A stretch of DNA of 64,000 nucleotides from Breviolum minutum Mf 1.05b.01 (Eukaryota; Sar; Dinophyceae; Suessiales; Symbiodiniaceae): NCBI GenBank assembly GCA_000507305.1, contig DF239831.1, positions 94,374-158,373 of the forward strand, given 5' to 3'. The first letter of the stretch is position 1, and each line of letters begins with the position of its first letter. Below the pieces are notes generated by a model. That model was not told where the DNA came from. It searched no databases and saw only the letters and a list, made by a program, of their open reading frames with translations. The translations under genes were made by a program, and so were the position numbers. Shown here one piece after another: positions 52,771 to 63,699 of this stretch.

Positions 52771-52866
52771 AAAGTAGTAAGGTTTTTTTCTTTCGTGGCT
52801 CATGTGTTTTCTAGTTAGATATGATTAAAACATCTCAATCTATACAATCAATTTCATCAAAACATC

Positions 52867-53066
52867 TAACCCCAATCCATTCCAATCAATCAATTTCATC
52901 CAAAAATTCAAGTTCAATCTAGAAAAAACCTATCATCATTGAGTTTTTGATGGCAAAGTGACGTAATAACCCCAATCCATTCCAATCAATCAATTTCATC
53001 CAAAAAATCAAGTTCAATCTAGAAAAAACCTATCATCATTGGGTTTTTGATGGCAAAGTGACGTAA
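52867..53066. repeat. 100-bp tandem duplication
   Basis: 52867-52966 and 52967-53066 are two copies of the same 100-bp unit (from TAACCCCAATCCATTCC to AAAGTGACGTAA), differing at only two or three positions. It is recent, with no coding content. Confidence 0.95.
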
Positions 53067-53087
53067 TTTATAGGTTAATGGCTCCCT

Positions 53088-53225
53088 AGCTACAAGTCGC
53101 CCGCCACCGTGCCTTCCACCCCACTGACCTGATGGGATGTTGCAGGTGGCCAATTCCCAAGTTTACGAGGCGAAGAGTCGGAAGTTGTCGGGAGCAAATC
53201 CCCGAAACTCGAGGAATTGTTTCTT
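53088..53225. CDS. GC-rich candidate exon, strand uncertain
   Basis: On minus the stretch is open for 43 codons (NNSSSFGDLLPTTSDSSPRK then LGNWPPATSHQVSGVEGTVA) and ends TAG. On plus, after GTTGCAG at 53144, it reads GQFPSLRGEESEVVGSKSPK. The minus reading would fit as part of the minus-strand gene on both sides. Confidence 0.35.
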
Positions 53226-53351
53226 TTAATGATGAGATTCATGTATACAATACAATATGTATATTATAATGTATATTGTGTATATAATATCATGTTATGC
53301 GATGAGATGAGATGAATATCTACATAACTTTTTGAAATGAGTAATTAATGT

Positions 53352-53609
53352 TCAGGTCATATTAATAACACCACCCCCCCTCCGTTTTTTTGTTTTTTTT
53401 TGGGGGGGGGGCAGAAACTTTGGGGGTAGCAATAATCTGACCTCTGAAGTTGACTCACTCTGTGTTTCTGCAGCTTCAAAAGGCAGCATTTCTGACTCAC
53501 TCTGTGTTTCTGCAGTTTGTGTAGCTGGTCGTAGTGGCTTAATGATATTTTTGGTATTTGCAATTGAGAAACTGGGAGACTTTTGGACACGGAATTCTTG
53601 TATTGACAT
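53352..53609 (-). CDS. Minus-strand exon with internal repeat
   Basis: From ATG at 53609 (minus) it reads MSIQEFRVQKSPSFSIANTK, NIIKPLRPATQ, then TAETQSESEMLPFEA and AETQSESTSEVRLLLPPKFL before a proline/poly-G tract. The duplicated AETQSES corresponds to two copies of a 23-bp DNA motif. The 3' end is unclear because of homopolymers at 53374-53409. It could be the 5' exon of the gene at 51964-52450. Confidence 0.4.
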   Translation of the reverse strand: MSIQEFRVQKSPSFSIANTKNIIKPLRPATQTAETQSESEMLPFEAAETQSESTSEVRLLLPPKFLPPPQKKTKKRRGGGVINMT

Positions 53610-53916
53610 TTCGAATTCATTATTGTAAGCACTTTGGCCAGAGGCTACAAAGAGTATTCAGGGTGTTTTTTTTTGAGATATTGTATTGGCACCCATATCG
53701 CTAATAGGACTTCAACATTAGTACTGATCAGTAAAGTTGATGGGATTGAACATGTTTCTTAGGACTCAGATTTACTCAGTCCCCATGGGTTTAGTCAAGA
53801 CCAACTCGCATGGACATCATGGACATCATGTTCTTGAGATGGGCAGTTGCAGTGGCACTGTGTTTTCCCGAGTCTTCTTGAGATACGTGATATTCAATAT
53901 GTTATCGCCACTTCAG

Positions 53917-54012
53917 GATGGCTTGTTCCTACCTGCGTTTGATGGTTGTTTATCGTCGAAAAGGCTTCCACACGTCCCAGTGAGCCAGCGTGAACAGCGG
54001 AGGAGATGGTGA
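53917..54012 (+). CDS. Candidate terminal exon
   Basis: After GCCACTTCAG the plus strand reads DGLFLPAFDGCLSSKRLPHV then PVSQREQRRRW and a TGA, or leaves a few bases earlier at GATG before gtgaaa. No partner exon in phase was found. Family not recognised. Confidence 0.4.
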   Translation, partial: DGLFLPAFDGCLSSKRLPHVPVSQREQRRRW

Positions 54013-54713
54013 AACTGGGTCAGTCACAAAACTTTCTCAGAAGACACAAATCTAGACTGGGAGTCCCAAATGCCTAGACATTTGGTCAAAGTACAGTAGC
54101 ATCCAGTATTTGAATTGGCTCTGAACTACATAAGGGTGAAAACTGATGAAAACCATGCATTCCAGAGCATTTGATCAATACAATCCTTCAGTTATTCCGT
54201 TGATATTTTCGGGTGATTCCCCAAAAGGCTGGTCGGTAAGGACTTGCCTTATTTTTTGGCCACTCCAACACTCACCCAGTCGCCACAAAACCAATTTGAA
54301 GAAGGCCCTCATTTTGCGGAGGGTACCCGATTACCCCTTCGGACGTGGGGAGTCAAGATCCACAGGGGAATCGGCCTTCGACTCGATTGGAAAGATGTAG
54401 GGGTTACACTGTTACACTAGCCTCGAACTAAGAGGGAAACCTCTGAAAAATCTACGTTACTTTTGTATTTTGTTGTAAGGATGAAACAAACGACACATCC
54501 ATTTGGACAAACTATAACGAGCTCAGCCGAACTCTACAGAATTGTTGTAGTTTACCCACATGGAACATAAGGACCCCCTATCATATCTGGAATTTCTATG
54601 AAGTATGACTTGAAAACCAAACATTGCCACATGGTTGGGATTGCATTATTGCACCAAACAAGGCACCAAACATTTGCAAAAGCAAAGGACCAAGGACCAC
54701 TCGATTTTTTATC
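54013..54713. other. Possible exon, no decision
   Basis: The GC-rich part 54300-54395 is open in three plus frames (for example RRVPDYPFGRGESRSTGESA) and one minus frame (PIESKADSPVDLDSPRPKG). It is probably coding on some strand, but no splice pair selects one. The rest shows nothing. Confidence 0.3.
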
Positions 54714-54811
54714 TGGGTGGTGGTTTCTAAAATGTTTATTTTTCAACCTTACCCTGTGAAATGATCCAATTTGACCCATATTTTTCAAATGGGTTGAAAC
54801 CACCAACTAGT
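54714..54811. repeat. Family D element, copy D2
   Basis: CTGGGTGGTGGTTTCTAAAA at the left and GTTGAAACCACCAACTAGT at the right are inverted. The core GATCCAATTTGACCCATATT is shared with D3 (GATCCAAATTGACGATAC). Confidence 0.7.
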
Positions 54812-54988
54812 TATTGATCTACATGAATTTCTTGTTCTTACAATCTCCTAGATTTTTCAGCCGTTTACTCCTCCATCAGTCTTCCGGACCTTCCAGAGTT
54901 TTTTTGTATTTTTCCATGGCGCTTCAGCAGGGGCTGCAAGAGTCAACAGTATGGATTACGGAATGTGATAGACCGTAGACCCATACGG

Positions 54989-55099
54989 ACGGTGGTGGTT
55001 CCATCTCTTTTTTTAATTTCCACCCCTACCGACCTGGGGAAAGGATCCAAATTGACGATACAATATTTTTCAACGGGGTTGGTTCAACCACCAACTAGC
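54989..55099. repeat. Family D element, copy D3
   Basis: ACGGTGGTGGTTCCATC at the left, GGTTGGTTCAACCACCAACT then AGCA at the right, core AAAGGATCCAAATTGACG. It is 180 bp from D2 in the same orientation. Confidence 0.65.
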
Positions 55100-55513
55100 A
55101 TACTATGGTTATACTATGGCTCTTGAAGAGGTCGAACGCCCCCCCCTGTACATTGTTGGACGTCTTGTCCAAATCTCACAGCTCCCATGTTGGCGGGGAT
55201 GGATTTTGATGCGGAACTGAAGCGCGTATGGTGATCCGAGGATACCCAAGGTACCGGAAATGACAAGCAGATTCTTTATTTTCGTTGGTTAGATATTGCA
55301 ACTCACAACAATTCACCCAGATACATCATGCTGAGGATTTTTGCATTGTATTATCACAGTCAGTTCTGCACAAGATAGGCTGAACAGTTAAAGAAGCTGT
55401 TGCAGCGGATTCCTTCAATAGCGCAGCACTGTGCAAGAATCTTCTCAAAAAAAAGGCTGGATTCAGGAGTGACTCTGGTCAGGAACTACTAAGATAATCT
55501 AAGATGGAAGTTG

Positions 55514-55624
55514 TACTGTTGACGGAAAACCTATCCAGCAAACCACCTGGAATCTATGAAACCCTGTGAATAATGGGATAAACTACCAACCTCAACTGGT
55601 CCAGGATTTCTTCCATCAACAGTA
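55514..55624. repeat. Family B element, copy B6
   Basis: TACTGTTGACGGAAAACCTA at the left, GGATTTCTTCCATCAACAGTA at the right. The core AATAATGGGATAAACTACCA then ACCTCAACTGG is shared with B7. Confidence 0.85.
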
Positions 55625-56166
55625 GTGACACGTTAATGACACAGTAGCATACATCCAGTAATTCGATAGGCACCTGATGAGTAAGTGACTGCAAGTGCGG
55701 GGCAGTATTAGACCCGCTTCGGTTGAGATATTTTTTTTCACTTGCAGTGGCAAACTGGGATGATAGTGTCGAATCCAAGTGAAACAATGAATTTATCCTG
55801 ATAATTTTATGTGGATTTTTCTTTCTGAAGTCAAAGTTCCGTTTTTTTTCTCTATGTCTCAGCTATAGACTTGACATAATGTTGTTGCTGGTCAGATAGA
55901 TGGAGTGTGAAAGACTGAACAAAGATGATTCAGAGGCTTATTCACCTGTTTGTTCTCGCTTTCTCAGAAAGATAATCAAACATCAAACCTCCCTAGTTGC
56001 TTATTAAGATTCAAGTATTTGGCTCTCCCAAAAAACTGACTAACATAGCAAACACCCTTCAGTTCTTTGCGTAGGAAACCCCGGAAAAATCACTTAGCCG
56101 AAAATTCGCATCCTTAAGGGGCCAATCGGGTCGACCTCCATGAACAACCGGAAAAAAACCTCGCAG
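55625..56166. other. No confident gene
   Basis: AT-rich. Minus frame 55554-55787 runs into the family B element and is not called. Nothing else visible up to the exon at 56167. Confidence 0.4.
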
Positions 56167-56277
56167 ATGAAGCTGGCGAACTTGGAAAATTTCGATCAGA
56201 TCCACGAAGAGGTTGCAAAAGTCATGGACCAGGACAGGGGGTCATGGATCCCATTACGGGACGAATGGGACGAACTG
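56167..56277 (+). CDS. 111-bp exon
   Basis: After CCTCGCAG it reads MKLANLENFDQIHEEVAKVM then DQDRGSWIPLRDEWDEL, 37 codons. The best end is CTG before gaatat, a GA donor. The frame runs open upstream (NNRKKTSQ) and downstream into the inverted-repeat element A11 at 56291, where coding must stop. The acidic amphipathic sequence suggests a helix. Family not recognised. Confidence 0.5.
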
Positions 56278-56290
56278 GAATATTTACCTA

Positions 56291-56395
56291 TACACTCCCG
56301 TAATCTAACATAGCAATGGAAAATCCACCATTTGAAGATGTATTTCCTATTTAAGATGGGGATTTTCCATTGCTATGTTTGTTTACCGGAGGGTA
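56291..56395. repeat. Family A element, copy A11
   Basis: TACACTCCCGTAATCTAACA at the left and TTTGTTTACCGGAGGGTA at the right, with GCAATGGAAAATCC / GGATTTTCCATTGC inner arms and the core CACCATTTGAAGATGTATTT as in A10. It starts 13 bp after the proposed end of the preceding exon. Confidence 0.9.
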
Positions 56396-56489
56396 CATGA
56401 AATGGTTGATTTTTTCCATGGGTTTTCATGTAGATAAATATACGTACATGTCGGAAACCATGGATCCTATGGGTTAGAATACCCAATTT

Positions 56490-56592
56490 TGGGGGGGAAT
56501 TAGACAATACACATGGTAATTTTGAGGGATTTCCCGAACATAACAAATGCATTGTTTGGGTTCGTAATATAATGACATCTGTAGGAGATTCG
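56490..56592 (+). repeat. Family G dispersed repeat, copy 2
   Basis: Matches 8812-8916 through TTTTGGGGGGGAATTAGACA, ACACATGGTAATTTT, GCATTGTTTGGGTTCG and AATATAATGACATCTGTAGG. Termini are not obvious. Confidence 0.6.
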
Positions 56593-57213
56593 AGATCGAA
56601 GGGACGCTTGCAAGTCGCTTAATTACAAGGGACCCGGATAGATGGATGATATTTTCGAACTTAATTTTTGGCACAATTTACTCACATCATACTAAGTGAT
56701 GGGCTTTTTTTTGTGAAGTGAATAAGGAACCAGAACTTATGATATTGTATTTTTTTTTCAGTGGATGAGATGGTGAACATGGAGCGTTTTTGTTGCGTTT
56801 TTGTGAAGGTCTTTGGGTTAAAGGGATTTTTCTTGATGTTTGGATGCTGAAAATTGCAGAGGCACTCACCTAATGTATATTTATACTACCTACACCTAGA
56901 ACCTCAATGGCCCATATTTTGGAAGATTTGCCTCATAGAATGGAAGGTCAATCCCTCCAAAAAATCTGGGTATATACAAAACTGACACATTTCAGTGGTG
57001 TTTTTTGAAGGCCTTGGAGCTTTGCCAAGTTCCTTTGGGTTGAGTCCATCCATTTGGTTGAGGCTTACATGCTTTTTTCCGGAAGCCCTCCCATGAATCA
57101 ACGGGTCGACCCTGTGTAAAGATAGGCAGCTTCTGGGTCAGTGTCTTATAGTTCGTAAAGACAGGCACCTCATGGCAGTCTAGTCTATCAATTCATCTTT
57201 TTTTTTGAGCAAT
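56593..57213. other. No confident gene
   Basis: Minus frames at 56687-56869 and 56904-57101 are open without borders. The latter (QMDGLNPKELGKAPRPSKNT) is slightly protein-like. Nothing else seen. Confidence 0.35.
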
Positions 57214-57295
57214 GATCAAAAACCACCGGTTTTACCTGGGTTTATGGGATTATACTACCCCCTTTTTGTATAGGGATTGTTTTTTATGCCGGCCA
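57214..57295 (+). repeat. Family E repeat, fragment
   Basis: AAAAACCACCGGTTTTACCT, TTATGGGATTATACTACCCC and TTGTAAGGATCCC correspond to 52666-52770. The exon that follows starts inside or just after the repeat's TAAGGATCCC motif. Confidence 0.5.
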
Positions 57296-57673
57296 TTGTA
57301 AGGATCCCTTTTTGCCCGTTGCGCCGCCACGGAGGAGTTGGAGAAATGTGGCTCCTTGCAGTCCACCATTCAAGCCGAGCATGATAAGGCACAGCATAGA
57401 TTGCCCATGGGATTGATAGATGGGCCCACTTGGGGCAAAATCTTCCAATCAGTTTTTGGGATTATGAGATAAAGACCTGAAATCATATCCAAATATCTCG
57501 ATGTTTTTTCCTACACCGAAATTGATGCAGAGTTCTTTTCCCTTTTTTTTCTCAGGATGAGCCTCCGTGATTCAACGACCAATTTTTCCGTCAGGGCTGG
57601 GAACAAGTGAAGCTACGAATGGAACAGTTGCAAGTTGCCAAACAAAAACTTCAGGACTGGCTAAAATCTACCG
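57296..57673 (+). CDS. Two candidate coiled-coil exons
   Basis: 57296-57472 is open from TTGTAAG through FARCAATEELEKCGSLQSTI then QAEHDKAQHRLPMGLIDGPT to a TAA. 57595-57673 follows TTTTTCCGTCAG, reads GWEQVKLRMEQLQVAKQKLQ then DWLKST, and leaves at ACCG before gtcggt. The second exon is well bounded and clearly helical; the first may end earlier than its stop. A further piece at 58317-58365 (IHKEQKKAAKVPTG) is similar in character. Likely one coiled-coil protein of unknown role. Confidence 0.5.
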
Positions 57674-57736
57674 GTCGGTGGGGGTAGACGGAAGCTGAGA
57701 GAGCTGGGTTTGATATTAAAAGAAGATCACTTCAAC

Positions 57737-57796
57737 GATATTTTGATGATGATGATGACGATGATGACGNTGTGTGTGTGTGTGTGTGTGTGTGTG

Positions 57797-57881
<85 letters not shown>
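57737..57881. repeat. GATGAT / (TG)n / (TTG)n compound microsatellite
   Basis: A short ATG/ACG triplet run, a single N at 57770, about fourteen TG units, then more than thirty TTG triplets. The N suggests an uncertain repeat length in the assembly. Confidence 0.95.
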
Positions 57882-57883
<2 letters not shown>

Positions 57884-58496
57884 GTGCATGATGTTGTTTT
57901 GGACTTGCATGACCTTGCCAGTCTATTTAGAATGATCTGTAAACATCATTAAACAAATCCATGCTTCCCCCCAATGCCAGAGGTGAAACCTTCGTGTGAT
58001 CCTTTGCAAAGGCACCTTTTAGTTCTACCCCAATATGATTATGGGTCGCTTGTAGTGTCTTTCTCAAGGGTACCTTTCATTAAAAATGGCAATTGGTTAT
58101 TTTGATGTAGTTGTTGGTGTGCTTTGCATGCATGTCATTGGAGATGCGTCCCCATCCAAGGTGGCAATGATTACCAGCTTCATTTGCCTGGGTGAGAGAT
58201 CACACAACAAAAACCTGCTACTTGGTCCTGGTTGTTAATGAAGCTGTAGAAAACTGACGCCATCCCTGTTGTAAAAAATGGAATATTTTTCTCCCACCCA
58301 AATCTTAGCCAGTTGAAAAAAGATCCACAAGGAGCAAAAGAAAGCCGCCAAGGTTCCAACTGGGTGAAAAAGGGTAGGCCGTGGAGGTGCCAAAAAATCA
58401 CGGAACGCCCTCAGTGGAGGCTGTTTTTTTTGGTGGATTTCTTTAGATTGGCTCCCACTCGGCATCGGTGGGATCCCCAAAGTCGGTGAAAATCAG
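57882..58496. other. Spacer with ambiguous open frames
   Basis: Minus frame 58235-58480 (SQSKEIHQKKQPPLRAFRDF) overlaps the small plus-strand helical piece at 58317-58365. One of the two may be coding. Nothing else stands out. Confidence 0.3.
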
Positions 58497-58611
58497 TACT
58501 CTTGATGGAAAGAATCCCAAACAACCACCGTTTGGATGTATAAAACCTTGCAAATAATGGGAGAAACTACCAACCTCAACTGTGGTGCAGGATTTTGTTC
58601 CATCAACAGTA
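58497..58611. repeat. Family B element, copy B7
   Basis: TACTCTTGATGGAAAGAATC at the left, GATTTTGTTCCATCAACAGTA at the right. The core CAAACAACCACCGTTTGGAT then GTATAAAACC is shared with B2, B3 and the family B-like part at 29886-30008. Confidence 0.85.
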
Positions 58612-59415
58612 CTAGTACGACAGCTGTGGTGATGAATCTTTGACAGGAGAAAGCCGAAGCCTATGTCAAGGACACTTGAAATTTTGGGATTTTTTGTTTA
58701 CGAACAGCCTACACTTGAAACATGTAAAAAACAGGGAACTTATGTATAGTGCATTTTGATTGAGCATCAGGCAATGGGTCATGATGTGTGATAATGAATG
58801 GTGGAGTTGCCTCATGGGGACAACAGTTTTTTTTTTAATTGCATCACAACAAGCAGTAGACCCTTAGGAATAGACATGATAGAGATGACTTACACTTTGA
58901 TTCTTAGATGACCATGAAAAGGCAACAAGCACCTCATCTTCCAAAGTTTTATGTCCTACATTGACGACTTTTCTTCCGATGGGTTCGATTCGTTTGTTTT
59001 TTTGGTTTGAGGGTTTATATAACACCTAAGGAATTGCCAGACAACAAGCTCGTTGACTCAATTTTCTGAATTCATGAGTTCATGCTACGATAACACCTAA
59101 GCATCTCATACATTGAGGATGGCGGTATGTAAAGATGAATATCATGTGAACATCCATTTACAGGAAGCTGATTCGTTCTGGTATATATGATTGCATAAAA
59201 TTATACATAATCCGTCTAGTACCTTCAGAACATTTAGTTGATTTCACAAGTGTGGACGAGGCACCAGGATATGTCAGGATACACACGGCTTGTTGGGGCC
59301 ATGAGTTTGCGAAATTTGCAGATGTCCAGTGTCCATGGATGTTGATTTACTGGTTCACTAAGTCAGATAAAAAACAGCTGTAACAATCAGAAATCTGGAT
59401 TGATCCTGAAAGTAC
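58612..59415. other. No confident gene
   Basis: AT-rich. I see no exon with borders and no repeat copy. Confidence 0.45.
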
Positions 59416-59960
<545 letters not shown>

Positions 59961-60288
59961 CCAAGGTATACTGTAGAATTAGATAATCCAGTTGGGATAG
60001 TCAAAGCCTAGTCAGAGTCAAAGCCAAGCATATACCAATATTCCCGGTGCTGAATGGGTCCAATGAATTGGTAGAAAGTCTCATATGTTGAACAAGGTCA
60101 TCACACACACCGTGCCAGTGACCAGTGGATGAGGGGAAAAGATCCACTAAGAAATTAGGTAGTTTGACCCTTTTGACTTAAAAAACTTCAGACCTCAATC
60201 GTTGATTATAAGGTCCTCATCAAGCCTCATCAACCCCAACTTTTTAAGAGATAAAAAACATATCCCAACCACCCTTACGTCACCTAAG
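59961..60288. other. No confident gene
   Basis: AT-rich with AGTCAAAGCC duplicates at 59997-60027. No exon seen. Confidence 0.4.
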
Positions 60289-60370
60289 AGATCTGGGTCC
60301 AGCCTGGCATGGCGGTGAGGCTGCTTCCTCTGTCTTGAAGGAATCGGTTGACAGCCTCACTGAAGCCATG
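60289..60370 (+). CDS. 82-bp exon
   Basis: After CACCTAAG it reads DLGPAWHGGEAASSVLKESV then DSLTEAM and leaves at ATG before gtctgg. GC-rich against its flanks; the other frames are stopped. Family A copy A12 begins 35 bp further on in the intron. Family not recognised. Confidence 0.5.
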
Positions 60371-60404
60371 GTCTGGTGAACTCAGAGCTTCAGCTGATGG
60401 AATT

Positions 60405-60500
60405 TACACTCCCTGAAACTAAGAGCTTGCCTCTGAAAATTGGGAATATCCATCTTCCAACCATTGGGTTTCAGGGGTTATGTTAGTTTCAGGGAGGGTA
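60405..60500 (+). repeat. Family A element, copy A12
   Basis: TACACTCCCTGAAACTAAGA at the left, GGTTATGTTAGTTTCAGGGA then GGGTA at the right. The core GAAAATTGGGAATATCCATC is distinct from the other copies. Confidence 0.85.
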
Positions 60501-61424
60501 AGAAAACTATATAATCATTTTTGGTTGATCGTTACTGCGACGGGGGGGAATTAGATGATCCTAAGATTTTTAGAAGATGAATGAACATGACATATTATTT
60601 TGTAGAGAGAAGACATAGATATACTGCTATACATGCATTGACTTGGATAAGTTCACCCTGTCAAAAATATAGGAGGATTGTTCTTAACGAGTATGAATTT
60701 TGCCATCTACTTTGACCTAGCAACAGAACATGAAGTCCATGTACAACAACTCATGTGACTTGGTAGCATCAGAGCAATCTTAGAATATCACCACTTAAAC
60801 TCCCATTGACTATGCATCCTTGCCATGACATGGTTCCTATCTTTTCCATGGGCCGGTGGGGTCTTGTCCCGGTAGCGTTGGATAAAAAAACACCAAGGAG
60901 AAGTTGAAACCTGATCAGGTCATTTTGCCCATGGGACCCACCAGGGTTGGGGGTTGGTGGTTTTGGTGCTCTGGTTTTTGCCATTTTTTGCCTATCAAAA
61001 TGGCATGCCCATAGGATCCATGTATGGTACGCCAAAATGTAGGTAAATATTCCAGACATGGAGCATCTGGGAAGTACTTGAGACCAAATATGGCCCACAT
61101 GGAGCATATCATTTATTTCGTACTTGTTGTTTGTTTTGAGCACCCACCAAAACCTCCAACAGCTAGTAACATTCATGCTTCATGTGGATTTCTATCGGGA
61201 ACGATAGGGGTTGCAGCAAAAACGATGACAATTGTGAAGCTCTTTGAAGATAATGTCAAGTAACACTAAAACCTCAGAAACCATGAGGGACACAAAGAAA
61301 ACGATGAACCTTTTCACGCACATCCTTTTCGGGATACAAGAGGTTGATCATCGATTTTAGGTTCCGTTTGTTTCTCGTTCCACTTTCATCATTCGGATCA
61401 AAAAAAGTTTCAGGACAACCATAT
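60501..61424. other. Ambiguous open frames, family F piece
   Basis: Minus frame 60769-61176 is long (135 codons), but only FLSNATGTRPHRPMEKIG looks protein-like. 61003-61110 carries CCCATAGGATCCATGTATGG, ATGTAGGTAAATATTCCAGA and CATGGAGCAT pieces of family F (also at 7080-7120). No gene is called. Confidence 0.35.
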
Positions 61425-61518
61425 TACCCTCCAGGGAACTAACATATCCCCCCAACATGGCATTTTGAAGATGATTTTCCTTTTCCCAAGGTGGGATATG
61501 TTAGTTTCCTGGAGGGTA
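61425..61518 (+). repeat. Family A element, copy A13 (best preserved)
   Basis: TACCCTCCAGGGAACTAACA at the left and TATGTTAGTTTCCTGGAGGG then TA at the right: arms of about 28 bp with one mismatch. 94 bp in all. The right 55 bp are nearly identical to A1 at the other end of the window. Confidence 0.95.
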
Positions 61519-63123
61519 TTTCATTTATTAAGCTTCTTACTCCCTTACCCAGCTTGATTTGGGCCTTTACTTGGATGCATGGAACTAACATCAGGACTAA
61601 CCGGACGAGTCGTGGTACGAATTAGTTGGATTCCACCACAAGCTAAACAAAAACATTGGATTTAAACACATCTGATGGCTTTGAGGAAGGGGCAGTAGAT
61701 ACCAGGAACAAATCAAACCCCCCAAAATAATTGAACCCCTTTACTCACTATTCCCTATACCAGCCAACTTGCAACACTTGAGGCAATTACTTCATGATAC
61801 CATGTTCTCAAGATCAAGCTACCACCTGAGAGCATCGACGAATTTGATGATTTTGTTGGTTCCTTTTGATGATCACAACTTTCCCTTGGAGTTGACCTTT
61901 GACCCCTGCAGCTTTTGGCTGAAACAAAAACACATCGTTTTGGCTCAACAAGAGTTTTGCACCGTGCTCCACTAGCAAAGCTACAACAAACACACACACA
62001 CACACACATCACACGAATAACATCACACAGACATCTGCAACGTCACCTCAGTTTAGTTTTTGAAAATCAAAGTCGACTTGCAACTACACCCGGGAAACTT
62101 AACATACACTCCAAAAATGATGGCTTGCAAAAGAAGTTGTTTTTCTTGAAGCAATATGGGTCTTGATGTGCATGTCATGTTTAAAGAGTAAGAAATACCA
62201 GAGACATATTGTACAAAGATGCTTTGCTGGCGGAGAAGTTCAGAAAGTAACAGAGCCGCATGACCAAGTTGACAAAAGATGTGGATCAGGCATGGAATAT
62301 CAAGTTCCCCTGCACACGCATGTATTATTCTGTATGCATTCGATTTAAATACAATATATATATATATAACACCATCAAATTATAGCACAAAGTGATCACG
62401 AATTTTCTGTTGCAACATGGTCACAGCTTTAACCTCTTCAAACCAAGTGAAACAATTTTGAATCACCGCGTTCCCGTTCCCGGCCACTCTGACTGTGTGT
62501 TCCGGTGAAGACCAGGCCAGGTTTCGTTGCATGTGCCGCTGTGATGGGTGATGCGTGACTAAAACGAGGAGAGCCCCCCAAAGTTTTATGTTTGTTGAAG
62601 AAGGAAGGGTGAACATGTAATGCATGAACACATACATACATCTTAAAAACAAAGATTTACCAGTTAAGGAATGATTCCCTATGAAGCGTGAATATGAGTA
62701 TATAGTCTTGTGAATATTTGCGTAGCAAAGTGTCAATAGGTTGGTAGGAGTTTGAATCGTGCCAAGTGTTTAAGGAACTTGTTCCATACAGACTGTAGAA
62801 TCAATGGCGCAACCCTTACTGGTGTAAATGTCGGCTCCCTTTTGCACCACACTTTGCAATTCGATTGGTTTGGAATTTGTTACAAATACAAATACCCTCA
62901 AACATTAACGGAGTTTATACAGGTTCTGATGAGTCAATATGTTTTTTGCACCGTTTGATGATGGATAGTGGATTTCATATGATTTAAATGTATATATATA
63001 ATCATTCTCAAACAATTTGATACTGTAGATGGAAAACTCCTGCATGTATCCATGTTTTTTTTTCCCATTCTTTTCCCATGATTTAATGCCTTGTTCGTAC
63101 ATCGCAACATGGGCTTCGTTCAG
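61519..63123. other. Mostly unassigned
   Basis: At 62470-62555 the plus strand reads PFPATLTVCSGEDQARFRCM then CRCD to a gtgatg donor, but the minus strand is open as well (HHPSQRHMQRNLAWSSPEHT). 61986-62007 is a short (CA)n. Other frames are chance. Confidence 0.35.
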
Positions 63124-63212
63124 GTCGTCTATATGCTGGGCATCTCAGGTTACACGGGCGGATCCCCGGACAGACCCTATGGGCTGACGTTCGCCACCTT
63201 TGGAGGGTTGAG
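63124..63212 (+). CDS. 89-bp exon
   Basis: After TTCGTTCAG it reads VVYMLGISGYTGGSPDRPYG then LTFATFGGLR and leaves at AG before gtgcgt. GC-rich with clear borders; 29 codons plus two bases. The glycine/tyrosine-rich sequence is reminiscent of a beta-rich domain, but I cannot name it. The preceding stretch (MGF before VQ) is in frame, so the exon could begin earlier. Confidence 0.55.
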
Positions 63213-63514
63213 GTGCGTACATGTATTTTTTTTTCAGCTGCATGATCTATTATATGCCATATGCATTCTTTTGTGTAAGAGAGACTATATAATCACCAGG
63301 AACATCTCCAAGTTGGGAAAGCTTGTTTCTTCCTATAGCTCAAGCGGAGTCTCGCATTCTCAACAGTGACCCAAGGCCGTCATTGAAAGAGAAGAAAGGA
63401 CATCAGATCTCAAGGGGGAAGTGAATCATCGTGGGAGATGTTTTTTCCCGAATGCGTAGCGAAGGGTTCCCGTTTATAGTTGGGGTCTGGGGTTGGACCT
63501 GTGTTCGCTTTGTT

Positions 63515-63570
63515 TTGCTGCCTCGTCGTCGCCTCGTCGTCGTGTCGTCGTCGCGTCGTCGTCGCCAACT
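63515..63570. repeat. (CGTCGT)n array
   Basis: CCTCGTCGTCGCCTCGTCGT and GTCGTCGTCGCGTCGTCGTC: a GC-rich triplet array rare in this AT-rich window. It gives Arg or Val/Ser frames, not called as coding. Confidence 0.85.
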
Positions 63571-63699
63571 CGTTAATTCGCTGCCATTGGGCGGTGCATT
63601 CGCACTGCGACACCATCCTGTCTTTCAAAGTATGAAAAGTAGAGGAAGTCTCGCATGAAATGCTCGTTTTGGCGTTCCCAAGTCACAAAATGTGAGGTC

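Noticed and set aside
57710..57952. Poly-Cys or poly-Thr proteins
   Set aside because: Translation of the (TG)n(TTG)n array with an N inside.
61930..61955. TTTTGGCTCAA as a relict dinoflagellate spliced leader
   Set aside because: Only 11 consecutive bases agree with the end of the leader, the following bases differ (CAAG interrupted), and no cDNA-like sequence follows. One such match is expected by chance at low but real frequency. CATGAGCCAAAAGCAC at 51203 on the other strand is weaker still.
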